Assembly: GCA_902782445.1 (NCBI GenBank)
Contig: CACZNC010000024.1
Span: 60,340 to 124,339, forward strand
From: an uncultured Ruminococcus sp.
GTDB taxonomy: Bacteria > Bacillota > Clostridia > Oscillospirales > CAG-272
Length of the DNA: 64,000 nt
Direction of reading: 5' to 3'
Below the pieces are notes generated by a model. That model worked only from the letters and a program-made list of their open reading frames with translations, was not told where the DNA came from and did not search any database. This document shows, piece after piece, positions 1-9,143 of the stretch. How positions within the stretch are numbered: the stretch's first letter is position 1; the number at the start of each line of letters is the position of its first letter. The position numbers and the translations under genes are program-made.

Positions 1-1
1 G

Positions 2-415
2 CTGGACCGCCGGGTGGACCGCTTGTCCGGGGGCATGAAAAAGCAGGTCAGCATCGCCTGCGCCATGGCCGGGGATCCCGAGACCCTTCTGCTGGACGAA
101 CCCTGCGGCGCCCTCGATATCCGGTTCCGCGAGTCCCTTGCCGGGCTGATCGGGAACTGGAAGGCGGCGGGCAAGACCATCCTCTACGTGGGCCACGATC
201 CCGCGGAATTCCACCCCTTCTGCGACCGTATGCTCGTCCTCTCCCCCGGCGGAGGCGTCCGGCTGGTGTCCGATCTGCCCGCGGACGAGCGCGCGTTCCA
301 CGATCTCTATCTCCGGTGCATGTCCTCCCCCGTCCCATCGGAAGAGACGGTGAGGGAGCCCGCCGGACAAACGCCATCCGACCCCGTGTCAGCTTTTTCA
401 AGGAGGGTAAAATGA
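2..415 (+). CDS. ABC transporter ATP-binding protein (partial, 5' end outside window)
   Basis: This is the C-terminal part of an ABC ATPase; the reading frame is open to the window edge. The signature motif LSGGMKKQ, the Walker B run TLLLDEP followed by a D-loop (GALD) and the H-loop histidine in VGHD are all present, so the nucleotide-binding half is intact here and the Walker A lies upstream of the window. About 50 extra residues follow the ATPase core. Its stop overlaps the next start (ATGA), and two ABC-2 type permeases follow, so it is most likely the ATPase that powers them. The substrate cannot be told from the sequence. Confidence 0.9.
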   Translation: MDRRVDRLSGGMKKQVSIACAMAGDPETLLLDEPCGALDIRFRESLAGLIGNWKAAGKTILYVGHDPAEFHPFCDRMLVLSPGGGVRLVSDLPADERAFHDLYLRCMSSPVPSEETVREPAGQTPSDPVSAFSRRVK

Positions 416-1965
416 ACTCTGGTTCCTATCCGTATTATCCCGCCGCGCCCGCAAAGAAAAAATCGAAGGCGCCGATCATCATCCTTGTCGCGGTGCTGCT
501 CCTCGCCGCCGTCGCGGGAACTCTTTTCTTCTTCCTGCATAACGACCCCGCCGCAAAGCTGACAAAGGCCGTCAAAACGAGCCTGAAAGCCGCGAAATCC
601 AGCGAACCCGTCTCCGTCCTCTCCTCTGCGGCGGAAGCGGGCAGCATCGAGATCTCCGGGAGCGCGGCGGATCTGACCGAATCGCTTCTCGGGATCCGCG
701 TGGACGCCGGAGTGCGCCTCAAAGCCGTGATGAACACGAAGAATGCCACCGAAGGCTCCCTCGAAGGCGCGATTTCCATCAACGGCGCGGAAATGGCGGA
801 TTTCGCCGCGTACACCGACGGGAAGAGCCTCGCCGTGCAGTCCGAAGCCATCCTCGGGCAGAGCGCCTACGGGGTGGGATTCGGGGACATCCGCGGCAGA
901 TTCGATCAGTCCGTGTTCGGCCCCGACGGGGAGTACAGCCTCGGGATCGACGGCACCGCCCTCGGGGACTTCTTCGAAGGGATCGCCGAGGGAGCGGAGA
1001 ACAAGGATAAGGCGAAGCTCGGAGAAAAGACCCTTCTCGACCTCTTCGCCCTCGTCAAAAAATACGCGGAATTCGAAGAGAGCGCGGGAGAGATCCCCAC
1101 GGAGCTTTGCGGCAGGATCCCCGTGAAGAATATCGCTCTGGACCTCGGCGGGGAAAAGCTCTACGGCTTCCTCAGAGATCTGCTCGCCTATGCCCGGGAC
1201 AGCGAGGATTTTGCCGAACTGTACAAGGACCTCGCGCCCGCCTTTGAAAAGATCGCCGGAGACCTTCCGGATCCCGAAAACTACGGGGACTGGATCGACG
1301 AGATGCTCTCCGACCTCGAATCCCGGCGCGAAGAGATCGAAAAGACCTCCCTTTCCTTTGTCTTCCATATTTCGAAGAAGAACGGCCAGATCGTCGGGAT
1401 CGACTTCACCGGCGTTTCGGGCGTTGACGGCAGCCGTCTTGAAGCCGATCTCCTCTGCGCGCCCGACTGGAAATCCCCCTCTGAGATCCGCGCGGACATG
1501 AAGGTCGGCGAAGAGAGCGGATCGTTCACATGGTTTGTCAGGGATGACGGGGAATTGAAGACCTACGCATTGGAGGCCAAAATCTCCGGCGAACCCAAAT
1601 TCAACGGCATCATCCGGCGCAGTACGGTGTCCGGGGATCTGCTGGGGAACTTCCAGCTGAAAGACGGCATGGAAGTCTATGGGGAATACTCCTTCTCCGG
1701 GAACCTCGAAATCAAAGACGGAAAGACGGTCCTGCGCCTCGATTCCGTGGACTTCGGCGACACGAGCCTCGCCCTCGGCGGCATCAAGATCACGGTCCGG
1801 GAATCCGACGAGCTGAAACCGATCCCCGAATACCGGGACGCATTGAGCCTCACCGCCGATGAGGTCGGAAAGATCGCGGAGGACGCGGAGGAATTCGCCG
1901 GGAAGATGGCGACCGAGGCCTTTGGCATCTTCGGCGGGCTGATCCTCGGCGGACTGCTCGGTTAA
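412..1965 (+). CDS. Membrane-anchored extracellular protein of unknown function in ABC exporter operon
   Basis: A 517-residue protein. I chose the ATG at 412 because AAGGAGGG lies just upstream and the start overlaps the preceding stop; a longer frame from 316 has no such site. The N-terminus is short, Pro/Tyr-rich (YPYYPAAPAKKK), followed by one transmembrane segment at about residues 19-42 and then some 470 residues expected outside the membrane. The ectodomain is rich in beta-prone and acidic stretches and ends in a small hydrophobic Gly/Leu-rich tail. I recognise no family with confidence. Its place between an ATPase and two permeases suggests an accessory role in export or envelope sensing, which is inference. 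Confidence 0.8.
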   Translation: MNSGSYPYYPAAPAKKKSKAPIIILVAVLLLAAVAGTLFFFLHNDPAAKLTKAVKTSLKAAKSSEPVSVLSSAAEAGSIEISGSAADLTESLLGIRVDAGVRLKAVMNTKNATEGSLEGAISINGAEMADFAAYTDGKSLAVQSEAILGQSAYGVGFGDIRGRFDQSVFGPDGEYSLGIDGTALGDFFEGIAEGAENKDKAKLGEKTLLDLFALVKKYAEFEESAGEIPTELCGRIPVKNIALDLGGEKLYGFLRDLLAYARDSEDFAELYKDLAPAFEKIAGDLPDPENYGDWIDEMLSDLESRREEIEKTSLSFVFHISKKNGQIVGIDFTGVSGVDGSRLEADLLCAPDWKSPSEIRADMKVGEESGSFTWFVRDDGELKTYALEAKISGEPKFNGIIRRSTVSGDLLGNFQLKDGMEVYGEYSFSGNLEIKDGKTVLRLDSVDFGDTSLALGGIKITVRESDELKPIPEYRDALSLTADEVGKIAEDAEEFAGKMATEAFGIFGGLILGGLLG

Positions 1966-1969
1966 GCCT

Positions 1970-3184
1970 ATGTTCCGACGCGATCTGCGGCTGTTCCTGC
2001 GCTGCGTGCTGGCTTCCCTGATCCTTCTTGTGGGCGTGACCCTGCTGGGGGCCGGGGCGGTGCGCCTGCTGTCGGGGGAAGGGAATCTCTACACCCCCGT
2101 GAAAATCGCCGTGGTGGACGAGGAGGACAGCATTACGAGCCGGATCCTCGTCCGCACCGTGCGCAATCTCGAAGCCTTCGCCGCGGTTCTCGACGCGGAG
2201 GTCATGACGGAGGAGGACGCGCTCCGGGCATTCGACGCCGGGGAAGCCGCCGCCGTGGTGATCCTGCCGGACGAATTCGTCTCCGATATTTTGAGCGGAT
2301 CGGAAGGGGGCGGGCGGATCCTCTATTCCGCGGCGCTCGCGTCTCAGGCGGAGATGGTGGAGGCCGTGGCGGATTTCGGGGGGACCCTCCTCGCCGCCGG
2401 TCAGTACGGGGTCTTCGCCGGGGAATCCCTGATCGACAGCAGGGGCCTCGATCCGGAAGTGCGGAGCGGCTACCTCGACCGCTCGAACAAATCCCTGCTG
2501 GACGAGGCTATGAACCGCTCCTTTGCCTATTTTACCGACGAGCCGGGGAACGGGTCCGAGGACGCGGGACGGGATCTGGCGGAGCACTACGCCCTCTGCT
2601 GGCTGACCTTCGCGCTCTTTCTCTCGGCGGTCTTCTTCCTTCCCCTCTTCCGCTCGGACGCCTCCTCCCCCCTGATCCGCCGCATGAGCACCCTCGGCGT
2701 GGGACCGGCGCGGTATCTCGGGACCAAGATCGGATTCACGACGGCCTACCGCTTTTTCGCCGCCCTCGGGGGATTTTTCCTGATCTCCCGGTCGGGGATC
2801 CTTCCGGAAGGGAACGCGGGGGCGGGATTCTGGCTGTCCTTTCTTGTGTGCTCCCTGCTCTGCGCCTTGTTTCTCGGCTTCCCCGGAGCCTGCCTGTCCC
2901 TCTGTTTCGGCGGGGGCGTCGCGGAGATTACCGTCGCGGCGGGTGCGGGGCTGATCCTCTGCGGGGGCATCATTCCGAGACCTCTGCTCCCCCGGTGGCT
3001 GCTCCGGATCGGGGATCTGACTCCCTTCGGCGCGGCGCAGGGATTGCTTCTGCCCGCGCTCGGAGGGGGGATGGGACCGGCATTCTGGACTTCCGTTACA
3101 GCCTGCCTCGTCTATACCGCGCTTTCCGCCGTCCTCCTTCGGTTCTGGTGGAAAAAGACCCTTGCCGGAGAGGAGGAGACCTGA
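1970..3184 (+). CDS. ABC-2 type transporter permease
   Basis: A 404-residue membrane protein with one N-terminal membrane helix (about residues 11-33), an extracytoplasmic domain of about 170 residues, and a C-terminal block of roughly six hydrophobic segments. This is the plan of ABC-2 permeases of the YhgE/Pip type. It begins four bases after the preceding stop with no strong ribosome binding site, which suggests translational coupling. With the next gene it would form a heterodimeric membrane channel driven by the ATPase at the window start. Substrate unknown. Confidence 0.82.
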   Translation: MFRRDLRLFLRCVLASLILLVGVTLLGAGAVRLLSGEGNLYTPVKIAVVDEEDSITSRILVRTVRNLEAFAAVLDAEVMTEEDALRAFDAGEAAAVVILPDEFVSDILSGSEGGGRILYSAALASQAEMVEAVADFGGTLLAAGQYGVFAGESLIDSRGLDPEVRSGYLDRSNKSLLDEAMNRSFAYFTDEPGNGSEDAGRDLAEHYALCWLTFALFLSAVFFLPLFRSDASSPLIRRMSTLGVGPARYLGTKIGFTTAYRFFAALGGFFLISRSGILPEGNAGAGFWLSFLVCSLLCALFLGFPGACLSLCFGGGVAEITVAAGAGLILCGGIIPRPLLPRWLLRIGDLTPFGAAQGLLLPALGGGMGPAFWTSVTACLVYTALSAVLLRFWWKKTLAGEEET

Positions 3185-3185
3185 G

Positions 3186-4289
3186 ATGAGGACCTTTTTT
3201 CTCGCCCTGAAGCGGCTTCTGCGCTCTGTCTCCTTTCCGCTCTTCTGTTTTCTGATCTTTGCGGCGGCCCTCGGTTCGGCCTTTCTCGGGGACGCGGACC
3301 GGATGGCTCCCGCCGGGATCTGTTCCCTCGACGACTCCGCCCTCTCCCGCTCCATCGTCGAAAGGCTGACGGCGGAGGGATTTCTTCTCTACGACACGGA
3401 AGCGGATCTGAGAAAAGCCGCCGCACGGGGGGAGATCGACGCCGGGGTGATCCTGCCCGACGGCTTCGGACAAGCCTCCCTCCACGGGAATTCCGACGGA
3501 GCCGCCGTTTTCCTCGAAGCGGAGGACGCCTTTGTCCCGACCCTCTACCGCAATCAGGCCTCCGCCGCGATCTTCGCCGAAAAAGCCCCCTATCTGACGG
3601 CCTCCGCCCTCGAATCTGCGGGAGCGGAGATCCCCCGGGAGGAGGTCTTTTCGGAATACCGCCGGATGATGGAGGGGGGTGCGCTCTTCTCCTTCGAATC
3701 CGTCTGGCGCGGGGAATTCCCCACAGGCGAGGAGGGCTCGCTTTCCTATATCCTCGGCGTCCTCTCGGTCCTGCTCTTCGCGGGGATCTTCGTGGGCGTC
3801 GTCCGGTTCTCCTCCCCGAAGGACACGGAGCCCGTGAGACGGATCGGAGCGGGACGGGCTTTCCTCACCCTGACCCTCCCCGGCCTGTTCTGGGAGACGG
3901 CGGGATTCTTCCTCTCGGCTCTTGCGGCGGGAGCGGTCGCGGCTCTCCTCGGCAGACCCCTGCTGCTCAGTCTCGCGGGACCGGCCTTTGTCTATCTGCT
4001 CCTCTCGGCGGGTCTTTCCGCGCTCCTCCAGACGGTGCTCCGCCGGACGGAATGGGCTTACGGATTCCTCTTTGTGACCGTGCTCCTCTCCCTCCTGCTC
4101 CTCCCCCTCTGGGCCGACGCCGCCCTCCTCTTCCCGGTCCTCGGGAAACTGCGCCCCGCCCTCCCGACATACTGGCTCTGGCTCTGCCTGTCCCACCCGT
4201 GGCCCGCCCTCGCCGCCGCCGTCCTCCTCCTCGCCGCGGGATGCGCAGCCCTTGTGTATGAACTGAAACGCAGAGCCCTCAAAGACTGA
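3186..4289 (+). CDS. ABC-2 type transporter permease (second subunit)
   Basis: A 367-residue protein with the same architecture as its upstream neighbour: an N-terminal helix, an extracytoplasmic domain and a C-terminal run of about six membrane segments, though the sequences are well diverged. The start at 3186 follows GGAGAGGAGG and lies one base after the previous stop; a start at 3162 would overlap that gene without its own site. The C-terminus is very Leu/Ala-rich. It probably pairs with the preceding permease. The operon seems to end here, as the next 100 bases hold short repeats and then a new promoter. Confidence 0.82.
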   Translation: MRTFFLALKRLLRSVSFPLFCFLIFAAALGSAFLGDADRMAPAGICSLDDSALSRSIVERLTAEGFLLYDTEADLRKAAARGEIDAGVILPDGFGQASLHGNSDGAAVFLEAEDAFVPTLYRNQASAAIFAEKAPYLTASALESAGAEIPREEVFSEYRRMMEGGALFSFESVWRGEFPTGEEGSLSYILGVLSVLLFAGIFVGVVRFSSPKDTEPVRRIGAGRAFLTLTLPGLFWETAGFFLSALAAGAVAALLGRPLLLSLAGPAFVYLLLSAGLSALLQTVLRRTEWAYGFLFVTVLLSLLLLPLWADAALLFPVLGKLRPALPTYWLWLCLSHPWPALAAAVLLLAAGCAALVYELKRRALKD

Positions 4290-4330
4290 ACCGCTGTGAT
4301 TCATTAAGCCACTGTCAACCATACCGCTCT

Positions 4331-4363
4331 ACCAGCCACTAACCGCTAGCCACCAGCCACTAA
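4331..4363. repeat. Short direct repeat with a 13-mer shared with the four-helix-bundle cassette
   Basis: The 12-mer ACCAGCCACTAA occurs at 4331-4342 and again at 4352-4363. Between them lies ACTAACCGCTAGC (4338-4350), the exact reverse complement of GCTAGCGGTTAGT at 31559-31571. The surrounding 4290-4380 is lower in GC than the genes and has no coding potential. Confidence 0.6.
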
Positions 4364-4382
4364 TCACTCCTCATTCTCCCTC

Positions 4383-4411
4383 TTGCAATTCCCCCGAAAC
4401 TATGCTATAAT
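4383..4411 (+). promoter_or_regulatory. Probable sigma-A promoter of the CNNM gene pair
   Basis: TTGCAA at 4383-4388 and TATAAT at 4406-4411 are separated by 17 bases and lie 45 bases before the first CNNM start codon. Confidence 0.7.
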
Positions 4412-4455
4412 ACCCCTTGATATCTTTTTGAAGAACAGGAGACTTTGATCCCATC

Positions 4456-5997
4456 ATGGACACGGACGGGAACATACGAACCATCATGCGTCTTCCGGGC
4501 GCCGCGCTTGCAATCGCCGCGGGAACGGGAGGGGAAGCCGATCCCCTTGCCGCAGCCGCGGAGCCTCCCCCCGCGCACGCCCCGGTCCTCGGACTGGTTC
4601 TGCTCTTCGTCGTTTTTGTGATTCTCGGCGCGTATTTCGGCGGAGCGGAGAGCGCTTTTTCCGCGATGAACCGGATCCGCGTCAAATCGAAAGCCGACGA
4701 CGGGAACCGCCGCGCGAAGAACGCCGTCTTCATCTCGGCGAATTTTGACCGCGCGCTGACCACCCTTCTGATCGGCAACAACCTCACCCACATCGCCGCC
4801 GCTTCCATCGCCACCGTCATCGCGACCCGGCTGTTCGGCGCGTCCGACCGGGTGACCTTTGTCTGCACCGTCGTCACCACCCTTGTGATCTTCCTCTTTT
4901 CGGAGATGATCCCGAAGGCGTTCGCCAACGACCGGAGCGAATCGGCCGCCCTTTTCGCCGCGGGATCCCTCCGGGCCCTGATGAAGCTGCTCGCCCCTCT
5001 TGCGGCGGTGTTCGGCTTCGTCTCCTCCGTCTTCACCAAGCTCTCGGACCGCTTCTTCCCCCGGGAGGAGGAGCCCTCCGTCACCGAGGAAGAGCTTTAC
5101 GACATCATCGACACCATCGAAGAGGAAGGCGTGATGGACGAGGAGCAGGGGGATCTTATCAAATCCGCCCTCGACTTCTCCGGGACGAGAGCCGCCGACG
5201 TCATGACCATGCGGGAGGACATCACCGCCGCGGACGCCGGGCTTCCGAACGAGGAACTGCTCGCCGTCCTGCGCGAATCCACCCATTCCCGCCTCCCGGT
5301 GTACGAGGGGGACGTCGACCACATCATCGGCCTCATCCACATCCGCGTGTTCGTGCGCGAATACCTGAAGAACCCGAAGATCGATATCCGCTCCCTCCTG
5401 ACGCCCGCCTACCGGGTCTCGCCGGACGCGCGGATCGACGACCTTCTGTCCGTCATGCGCCAGCACAAGCTGTATCTCGCCATCGTCGCGGACGGGGAGG
5501 GGAAGACCCTCGGGCTCGTGACCATCGAAGACTTCCTCGAAGAGCTGGTAGGCGAGATCTGGGACGAGGACGACGTGGTGGACCGCGATTTCATCAAGCT
5601 CGGCGGCAACCGGTTCCGGGTCTCCGTCAAGCTCACCCTCGGGGAGATCTGCTCCCGTCTCGGCACGGACTGCCCCGAAGGGCTCGCTCCCGACAAGCCG
5701 CTTCTCTCCCTCCTCCTCGAACACTTCGGGAAGATCCCGGAAGAGGAGGAGGAATTCCGGCGCGACCGGCTCGAATTCACGGTGCAGCACGTCGAGAACG
5801 GACGGGTCGTCTCGGCGGACATTCACCTGCTCTCCGAAGAGGAAGCCGCCGAAAAGGAAGCCGAAGAGGCTGCGGCCCACGCCGAAGAGGAAGAAGAGGA
5901 CGCCGACGGGCAACCGATGCTCGCCCGGGTATTGCGCAGGATCTCCCCCGACTCCGACGACGAGCGGGAGCGTGAGAAGGGAGGGCGGACGGAATGA
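4456..5997 (+). CDS. CNNM/CBS-domain membrane protein (HlyC/CorC family), first copy
   Basis: A 513-residue protein of the family usually annotated hemolysin-related or CorC-like and linked to magnesium or cobalt export. An alanine-rich N-terminus precedes a DUF21/CNNM membrane region (about residues 46-190), a paired CBS region (about 220-355, with ADVMTMREDI, SRLPVYEGDVDHIIGLIH and LGLVTIEDFLEELVGEIWDE), and a CorC_HlyC domain (about 380-460). The tail from about residue 460 is unusually Glu/Ala-rich. AGGAGA lies about 14 bases upstream of the start, a rather long spacing. The next gene is a paralogue that overlaps it by four bases. Confidence 0.9.
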   Translation: MDTDGNIRTIMRLPGAALAIAAGTGGEADPLAAAAEPPPAHAPVLGLVLLFVVFVILGAYFGGAESAFSAMNRIRVKSKADDGNRRAKNAVFISANFDRALTTLLIGNNLTHIAAASIATVIATRLFGASDRVTFVCTVVTTLVIFLFSEMIPKAFANDRSESAALFAAGSLRALMKLLAPLAAVFGFVSSVFTKLSDRFFPREEEPSVTEEELYDIIDTIEEEGVMDEEQGDLIKSALDFSGTRAADVMTMREDITAADAGLPNEELLAVLRESTHSRLPVYEGDVDHIIGLIHIRVFVREYLKNPKIDIRSLLTPAYRVSPDARIDDLLSVMRQHKLYLAIVADGEGKTLGLVTIEDFLEELVGEIWDEDDVVDRDFIKLGGNRFRVSVKLTLGEICSRLGTDCPEGLAPDKPLLSLLLEHFGKIPEEEEEFRRDRLEFTVQHVENGRVVSADIHLLSEEEAAEKEAEEAAAHAEEEEEDADGQPMLARVLRRISPDSDDEREREKGGRTE

Positions 5998-7346
5998 GGT
6001 ACCTTCTCATCATCGTGCTGATGGTGATCCTTTCGGCGTGCTTCTCCGCCTCCGAGATCTCCTTCAACGCCTCCAACAAACTGCGGCTGAAAAAAGCGGC
6101 CGAAGCGGGAAGCAGATCCGCCGCCCTCGCCTCCCGCATCAGCGAGGATTTCACGACGGCCCTTTCCGCGATCCTGATCGGCAACAACCTCGCCAATATC
6201 GCGGCGTCCACGGCGGCGACCGTCGTCGCGATGAACCTGCTTCTCTCCCTGCACACGATGAACAGCGACGGCATGGCCTCCTTCGTCTCCACGGTCGTCA
6301 TGACGGTCATCATCCTGATTTTCGGCGAGATCGTGCCGAAGATCGTCGCGAAAAACAACGCCGACAGCGCGGTTCGGATCTTCGCGTGGCCGACCCGCAT
6401 CCTCACCTGGATCCTCTATCCCCTCGTGTGGCTCGTCATGAAGCTGATCCGGTTCCTCTCCTCCCTCTGGGGCAAGGACGACGAGGACGCCCCGACCGTC
6501 ACCGAAGAGGAGCTCTCCTCCATCATCGAGACCGCCGAGGAGGAGGGGGTGGTGGACGAGGAAAAGAGCGAGCTTCTTCAGTCCGCCATCGACTTCCGCG
6601 ACACCACCGTCGAGGAGATCATGACCCCCCGGATCGACATGACCGCCTTCGATATCGCGGACACCCCGGAGGAGATCGCCGCACTCGTCGGGGAATCCCG
6701 GTACTCCCGCATCCCGGTCTACGAGGATTCCATCGACAACATCATCGGCATCCTCTACCTGAACCACTACTACAAGCGGATCACGGACAGGGAAGCCGGA
6801 TCGGAATTCTCCCTCCGCGACCTGCTCATGAAGCCGAGTTTCATCCACAAGACCATGAAGCTCCCCGCCGCCCTTTCCCTGCTGAGGGAGCGCAAGACCC
6901 ACATCGCCATCGTCGTCGACGAATTCGGCGGCACCCTCGGGCTCGTCACGATGGAGGATATCCTCGAAGAGCTGGTGGGCGAGATCTGGGACGAGAGCGA
7001 CGAGATCGTGGAGGAATGCGTCCGCACGGGCGAGAACACCTACGAGGTCAACGGCGACATGAACATCGACGATTTCTTCGCCGAGATCGGATTCGAGCCC
7101 CGGGACTTCGAATGCGAATACTCCACCGTCGGCGGCTGGGCCATCGAGCGGCTGGAGGCGGACCCCCACGTGGGCGACAGCTTTTCCTTCCGGGACATCC
7201 CCCTCGAAGACGGCGAAGAGCCCGACGGGGACGAACCCGTCACCACCCTCACCGTCGTCGTCTCCGCGATGGACGACATGCGCGTCACCAAGCTCACCGT
7301 GCTCGTCTCGAAGAGCGCGTCGGAGGACGGGGAGAAGGAGGAGTGA
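5994..7346 (+). CDS. CNNM/CBS-domain membrane protein (HlyC/CorC family), second copy
   Basis: A 450-residue paralogue of the preceding gene: DUF21/CNNM membrane region at residues 1-150 (with IGNNLANIAAST and FGEIVPKIVAK), a CBS pair at about 190-320 (VEEIMTPRIDM, SRIPVYEDSIDNIIGILY, LGLVTMEDILEELVGEIWDE) and a C-terminal CorC_HlyC domain to about 420. It lacks the acidic tail of its neighbour. The start ATG overlaps the preceding TGA, so the two are co-translated and could form a heterodimer, since CNNM proteins dimerise through their CBS domains. Expected role: divalent-cation efflux or homeostasis. Confidence 0.92.
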   Translation: MRYLLIIVLMVILSACFSASEISFNASNKLRLKKAAEAGSRSAALASRISEDFTTALSAILIGNNLANIAASTAATVVAMNLLLSLHTMNSDGMASFVSTVVMTVIILIFGEIVPKIVAKNNADSAVRIFAWPTRILTWILYPLVWLVMKLIRFLSSLWGKDDEDAPTVTEEELSSIIETAEEEGVVDEEKSELLQSAIDFRDTTVEEIMTPRIDMTAFDIADTPEEIAALVGESRYSRIPVYEDSIDNIIGILYLNHYYKRITDREAGSEFSLRDLLMKPSFIHKTMKLPAALSLLRERKTHIAIVVDEFGGTLGLVTMEDILEELVGEIWDESDEIVEECVRTGENTYEVNGDMNIDDFFAEIGFEPRDFECEYSTVGGWAIERLEADPHVGDSFSFRDIPLEDGEEPDGDEPVTTLTVVVSAMDDMRVTKLTVLVSKSASEDGEKEE

Positions 7347-7372
7347 CGGGGGTTCCGGCATAAACGAAAAAC

Positions 7373-7420
7373 ACCGTTCGGACGGGAACTTTCCGGGTTC
7401 TCTCATCCGAACGGTTTTTC
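7373..7420. terminator. Bidirectional rho-independent terminator
   Basis: ACCGTTCGGA (7373-7382) pairs perfectly with TCCGAACGGT (7406-7415), with TTTTT after it on the plus strand and a matching A-run before it. It lies between two convergent genes. Confidence 0.8.
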
Positions 7421-7439
7421 TTTCTGCCCTGATATGCGC

Positions 7440-8330
7440 TCACGCTTTCCCCGGGATCTCCACCGGCTCCCTTGCCGAAGTGAATCCTCTCCCCCGGACC
7501 TCTTTGATCTTCGTCACCGTGATGAACGCAGCGGGGTCGATCTCCTGGATCAGTTCCGTCGCGGCGTAGAGCTTCCGGTTCGGGATCACGCAGAGCACGC
7601 CCTTCTGCTGCTTTTCGAGGCATCCCGTCTCGATCATCGTCATGGTCACGCCCGCCTCGAGCTCGGTCAGGAGCCGGAGGCGGATCTGCTCGTAATGGGG
7701 GGAGACCGCGAAGATCTGGATCTGCGCCGTGCCGAAGAGCATCACCTGATCGAGCACCATCGTTTCGAGCACCAGCACCACGATCCCGTAGAGTAGCTTT
7801 TCCGGTTCGAGGAACAGGGCCTGCCCTCCCACCACCGCGAAATCGGTGATCGTCACGAACACCGCCACAGGCAGATGGAACCACTTGTGGAGCATCAGGT
7901 TCAAAATGTCCATGCCTCCGGTCGAGCTCCCGACCCGCATCACCATCCCGAGGGAGAGCCCCATGAGCACCCCCGCGAAGATCGCCGAAAGGAGCTCGTT
8001 GTCCGTCATGCCGCCGATCCCCGGGATCCTCTGCATCAGACCGAGAAAGACCGGGTAGAGCAGGGAAGAGGCCACCGTCGTGAGAAAGAATTTCTTTCCC
8101 AGAACGAACAGCCCCGCGAGGAGCAGAATGACGTTCAGAATCAGCACGATCAAGGCCGTCTCGACGGGGAGGACCCGCCCGAGGACGATGCCGATGCCCG
8201 TGGTCCCGCCCATGATGATGTCGTGGGGAATGACGAACGCCGCCACGAGAAACGCCAGAAGCGCGTTCCCCGCCAGAATGAAGAACGCCGCCTTGACGGA
8301 CTTGATGATTTTCTCCCGGTTGATTTTCAT
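7440..8330 (-). CDS. YitT family membrane protein (DUF161/DUF2179)
   Basis: A 296-residue integral membrane protein. The N-terminal part has about five hydrophobic segments containing the family signature around PHDIIMGGTTGIG and GSSTGGMDIL; the C-terminal 90 residues form a soluble DUF2179 domain (VTMIETGCLEKQQKGVLCVI and ITVTKIKEVRGRGF). I chose the ATG at 8330 because it follows AAGGAGAG; the open frame to 8432 would include the promoter. Members are common in Firmicutes and their transport role is unproven. It is monocistronic and convergent with the CNNM pair. Confidence 0.92.
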   Translation of the reverse strand: MKINREKIIKSVKAAFFILAGNALLAFLVAAFVIPHDIIMGGTTGIGIVLGRVLPVETALIVLILNVILLLAGLFVLGKKFFLTTVASSLLYPVFLGLMQRIPGIGGMTDNELLSAIFAGVLMGLSLGMVMRVGSSTGGMDILNLMLHKWFHLPVAVFVTITDFAVVGGQALFLEPEKLLYGIVVLVLETMVLDQVMLFGTAQIQIFAVSPHYEQIRLRLLTELEAGVTMTMIETGCLEKQQKGVLCVIPNRKLYAATELIQEIDPAAFITVTKIKEVRGRGFTSAREPVEIPGKA

Positions 8331-8403
8331 ACGCTCTCCTTCCGCCATGATCCCGGCTCCCTGAACTGCGGGATCCCCGTTTTCCTCCGATCCCGCACCT
8401 TTC

Positions 8404-8432
8404 ATTATAGCACGGATCCGCATATAAGTCAA
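8404..8432 (-). promoter_or_regulatory. Promoter of the YitT-family gene
   Basis: On the minus strand TTGACT (8432-8427) and TATAAT (8409-8404) are 17 bases apart, upstream of the chosen start. The rest of 8433-8568 is an AT-richer divergent intergenic stretch in which I see nothing else. Confidence 0.75.
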
Positions 8433-8568
8433 TCGTGAAGATTAAACATAGATTCATAAATCAAATTCATGACCCCGGTCGCTTCGCCGAAATGTGAACT
8501 TTCTGTGTTTTCTTTGTAAAATCGACCGGTTTCGGCGTTCTGTTCACGAATGGTTCAAACCGTTCCGC

Positions 8569-8574
8569 TATAAT
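8569..8574 (+). promoter_or_regulatory. Possible -10 box of the surface-protein operon
   Basis: TATAAT about 80 bases before the lipoprotein start. I see no good -35 hexamer at 16-18 bases upstream, so the call is tentative. Confidence 0.4.
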
Positions 8575-8654
8575 AAAAAATCGGCAAACTGTCCCGCGGA
8601 TCGGCGCGTTCCGACTGCGCGGGAGAATCCATTGGCCAACAGAGAACGGATAGC

Positions 8655-9143
8655 ATGAAGAAACTGATTCATTCAGGCACGACGCGTCCGAGATTCGGAG
8701 GAACCCTCGCGGTTCTCGCGTTCTGCCTGCTCCTCGCCTCCTGCGGAGGAAAAACGGAAGCCGACCCCGGGGAGCCGGCGGATCCGACCGCAAAAACCGC
8801 CGCCGTGACCGCAGAAGCGACGCCGGAAGCCCCCGCCGAAGAAGACGCGGCAGCGGAAGCCGAAGAGCCCGCCGGATCGGAAGAAAACGCCCCCGAAGAA
8901 GCGCACGAGCCGGAGGCGGAAGAGGAACAGAACCCCCTCAGCACGGAGGAAGCAGTCGCCGCCGCCATGACCTGCATCGACAAGCCGGTTTCCGCGCTCT
9001 ACGATCTGATCGGCGAGCCGGGGGACTCCGACTACGCCCCCAGCTGTTTCGGAGACGGCGAGGACGGCAATCTCTATTATGACGGATTTACCGTGTATAC
9101 ATACCGCGAAAACGGAGAGGAGACAGTGCGCGATGTCGAATAG
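8655..9143 (+). CDS. Small acidic lipoprotein of unknown function
   Basis: A 162-residue predicted lipoprotein. Residues 1-34 are a signal peptide ending in the lipobox LLASC, so the cysteine at about residue 32 would be lipidated. Next comes a low-complexity Ala/Glu/Pro linker of about 65 residues and then a compact C-terminal domain of about 65 residues (from LSTEEAVAAAM) with YDLIGEPGDSDYAPSCFG. That domain resembles small periplasmic domains seen beside surface proteins, but I cannot name a family. The last 11 bases overlap the start of the SLH-transglutaminase gene, implying co-expression and a wall-associated role. Confidence 0.8.
   Translation: MKKLIHSGTTRPRFGGTLAVLAFCLLLASCGGKTEADPGEPADPTAKTAAVTAEATPEAPAEEDAAAEAEEPAGSEENAPEEAHEPEAEEEQNPLSTEEAVAAAMTCIDKPVSALYDLIGEPGDSDYAPSCFGDGEDGNLYYDGFTVYTYRENGEETVRDVE

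Noticed and set aside
4331..4363. Possible miniature CRISPR or tandem-repeat array
   Set aside because: Only two copies of a 12-mer with a 9-base gap, no spacers of regular size and no cas genes.
5823..7406. Long minus-strand open frame opposite the second CNNM gene
   Set aside because: Composition is a shadow of the real gene, and it crosses its start and the terminator region without a ribosome binding site.
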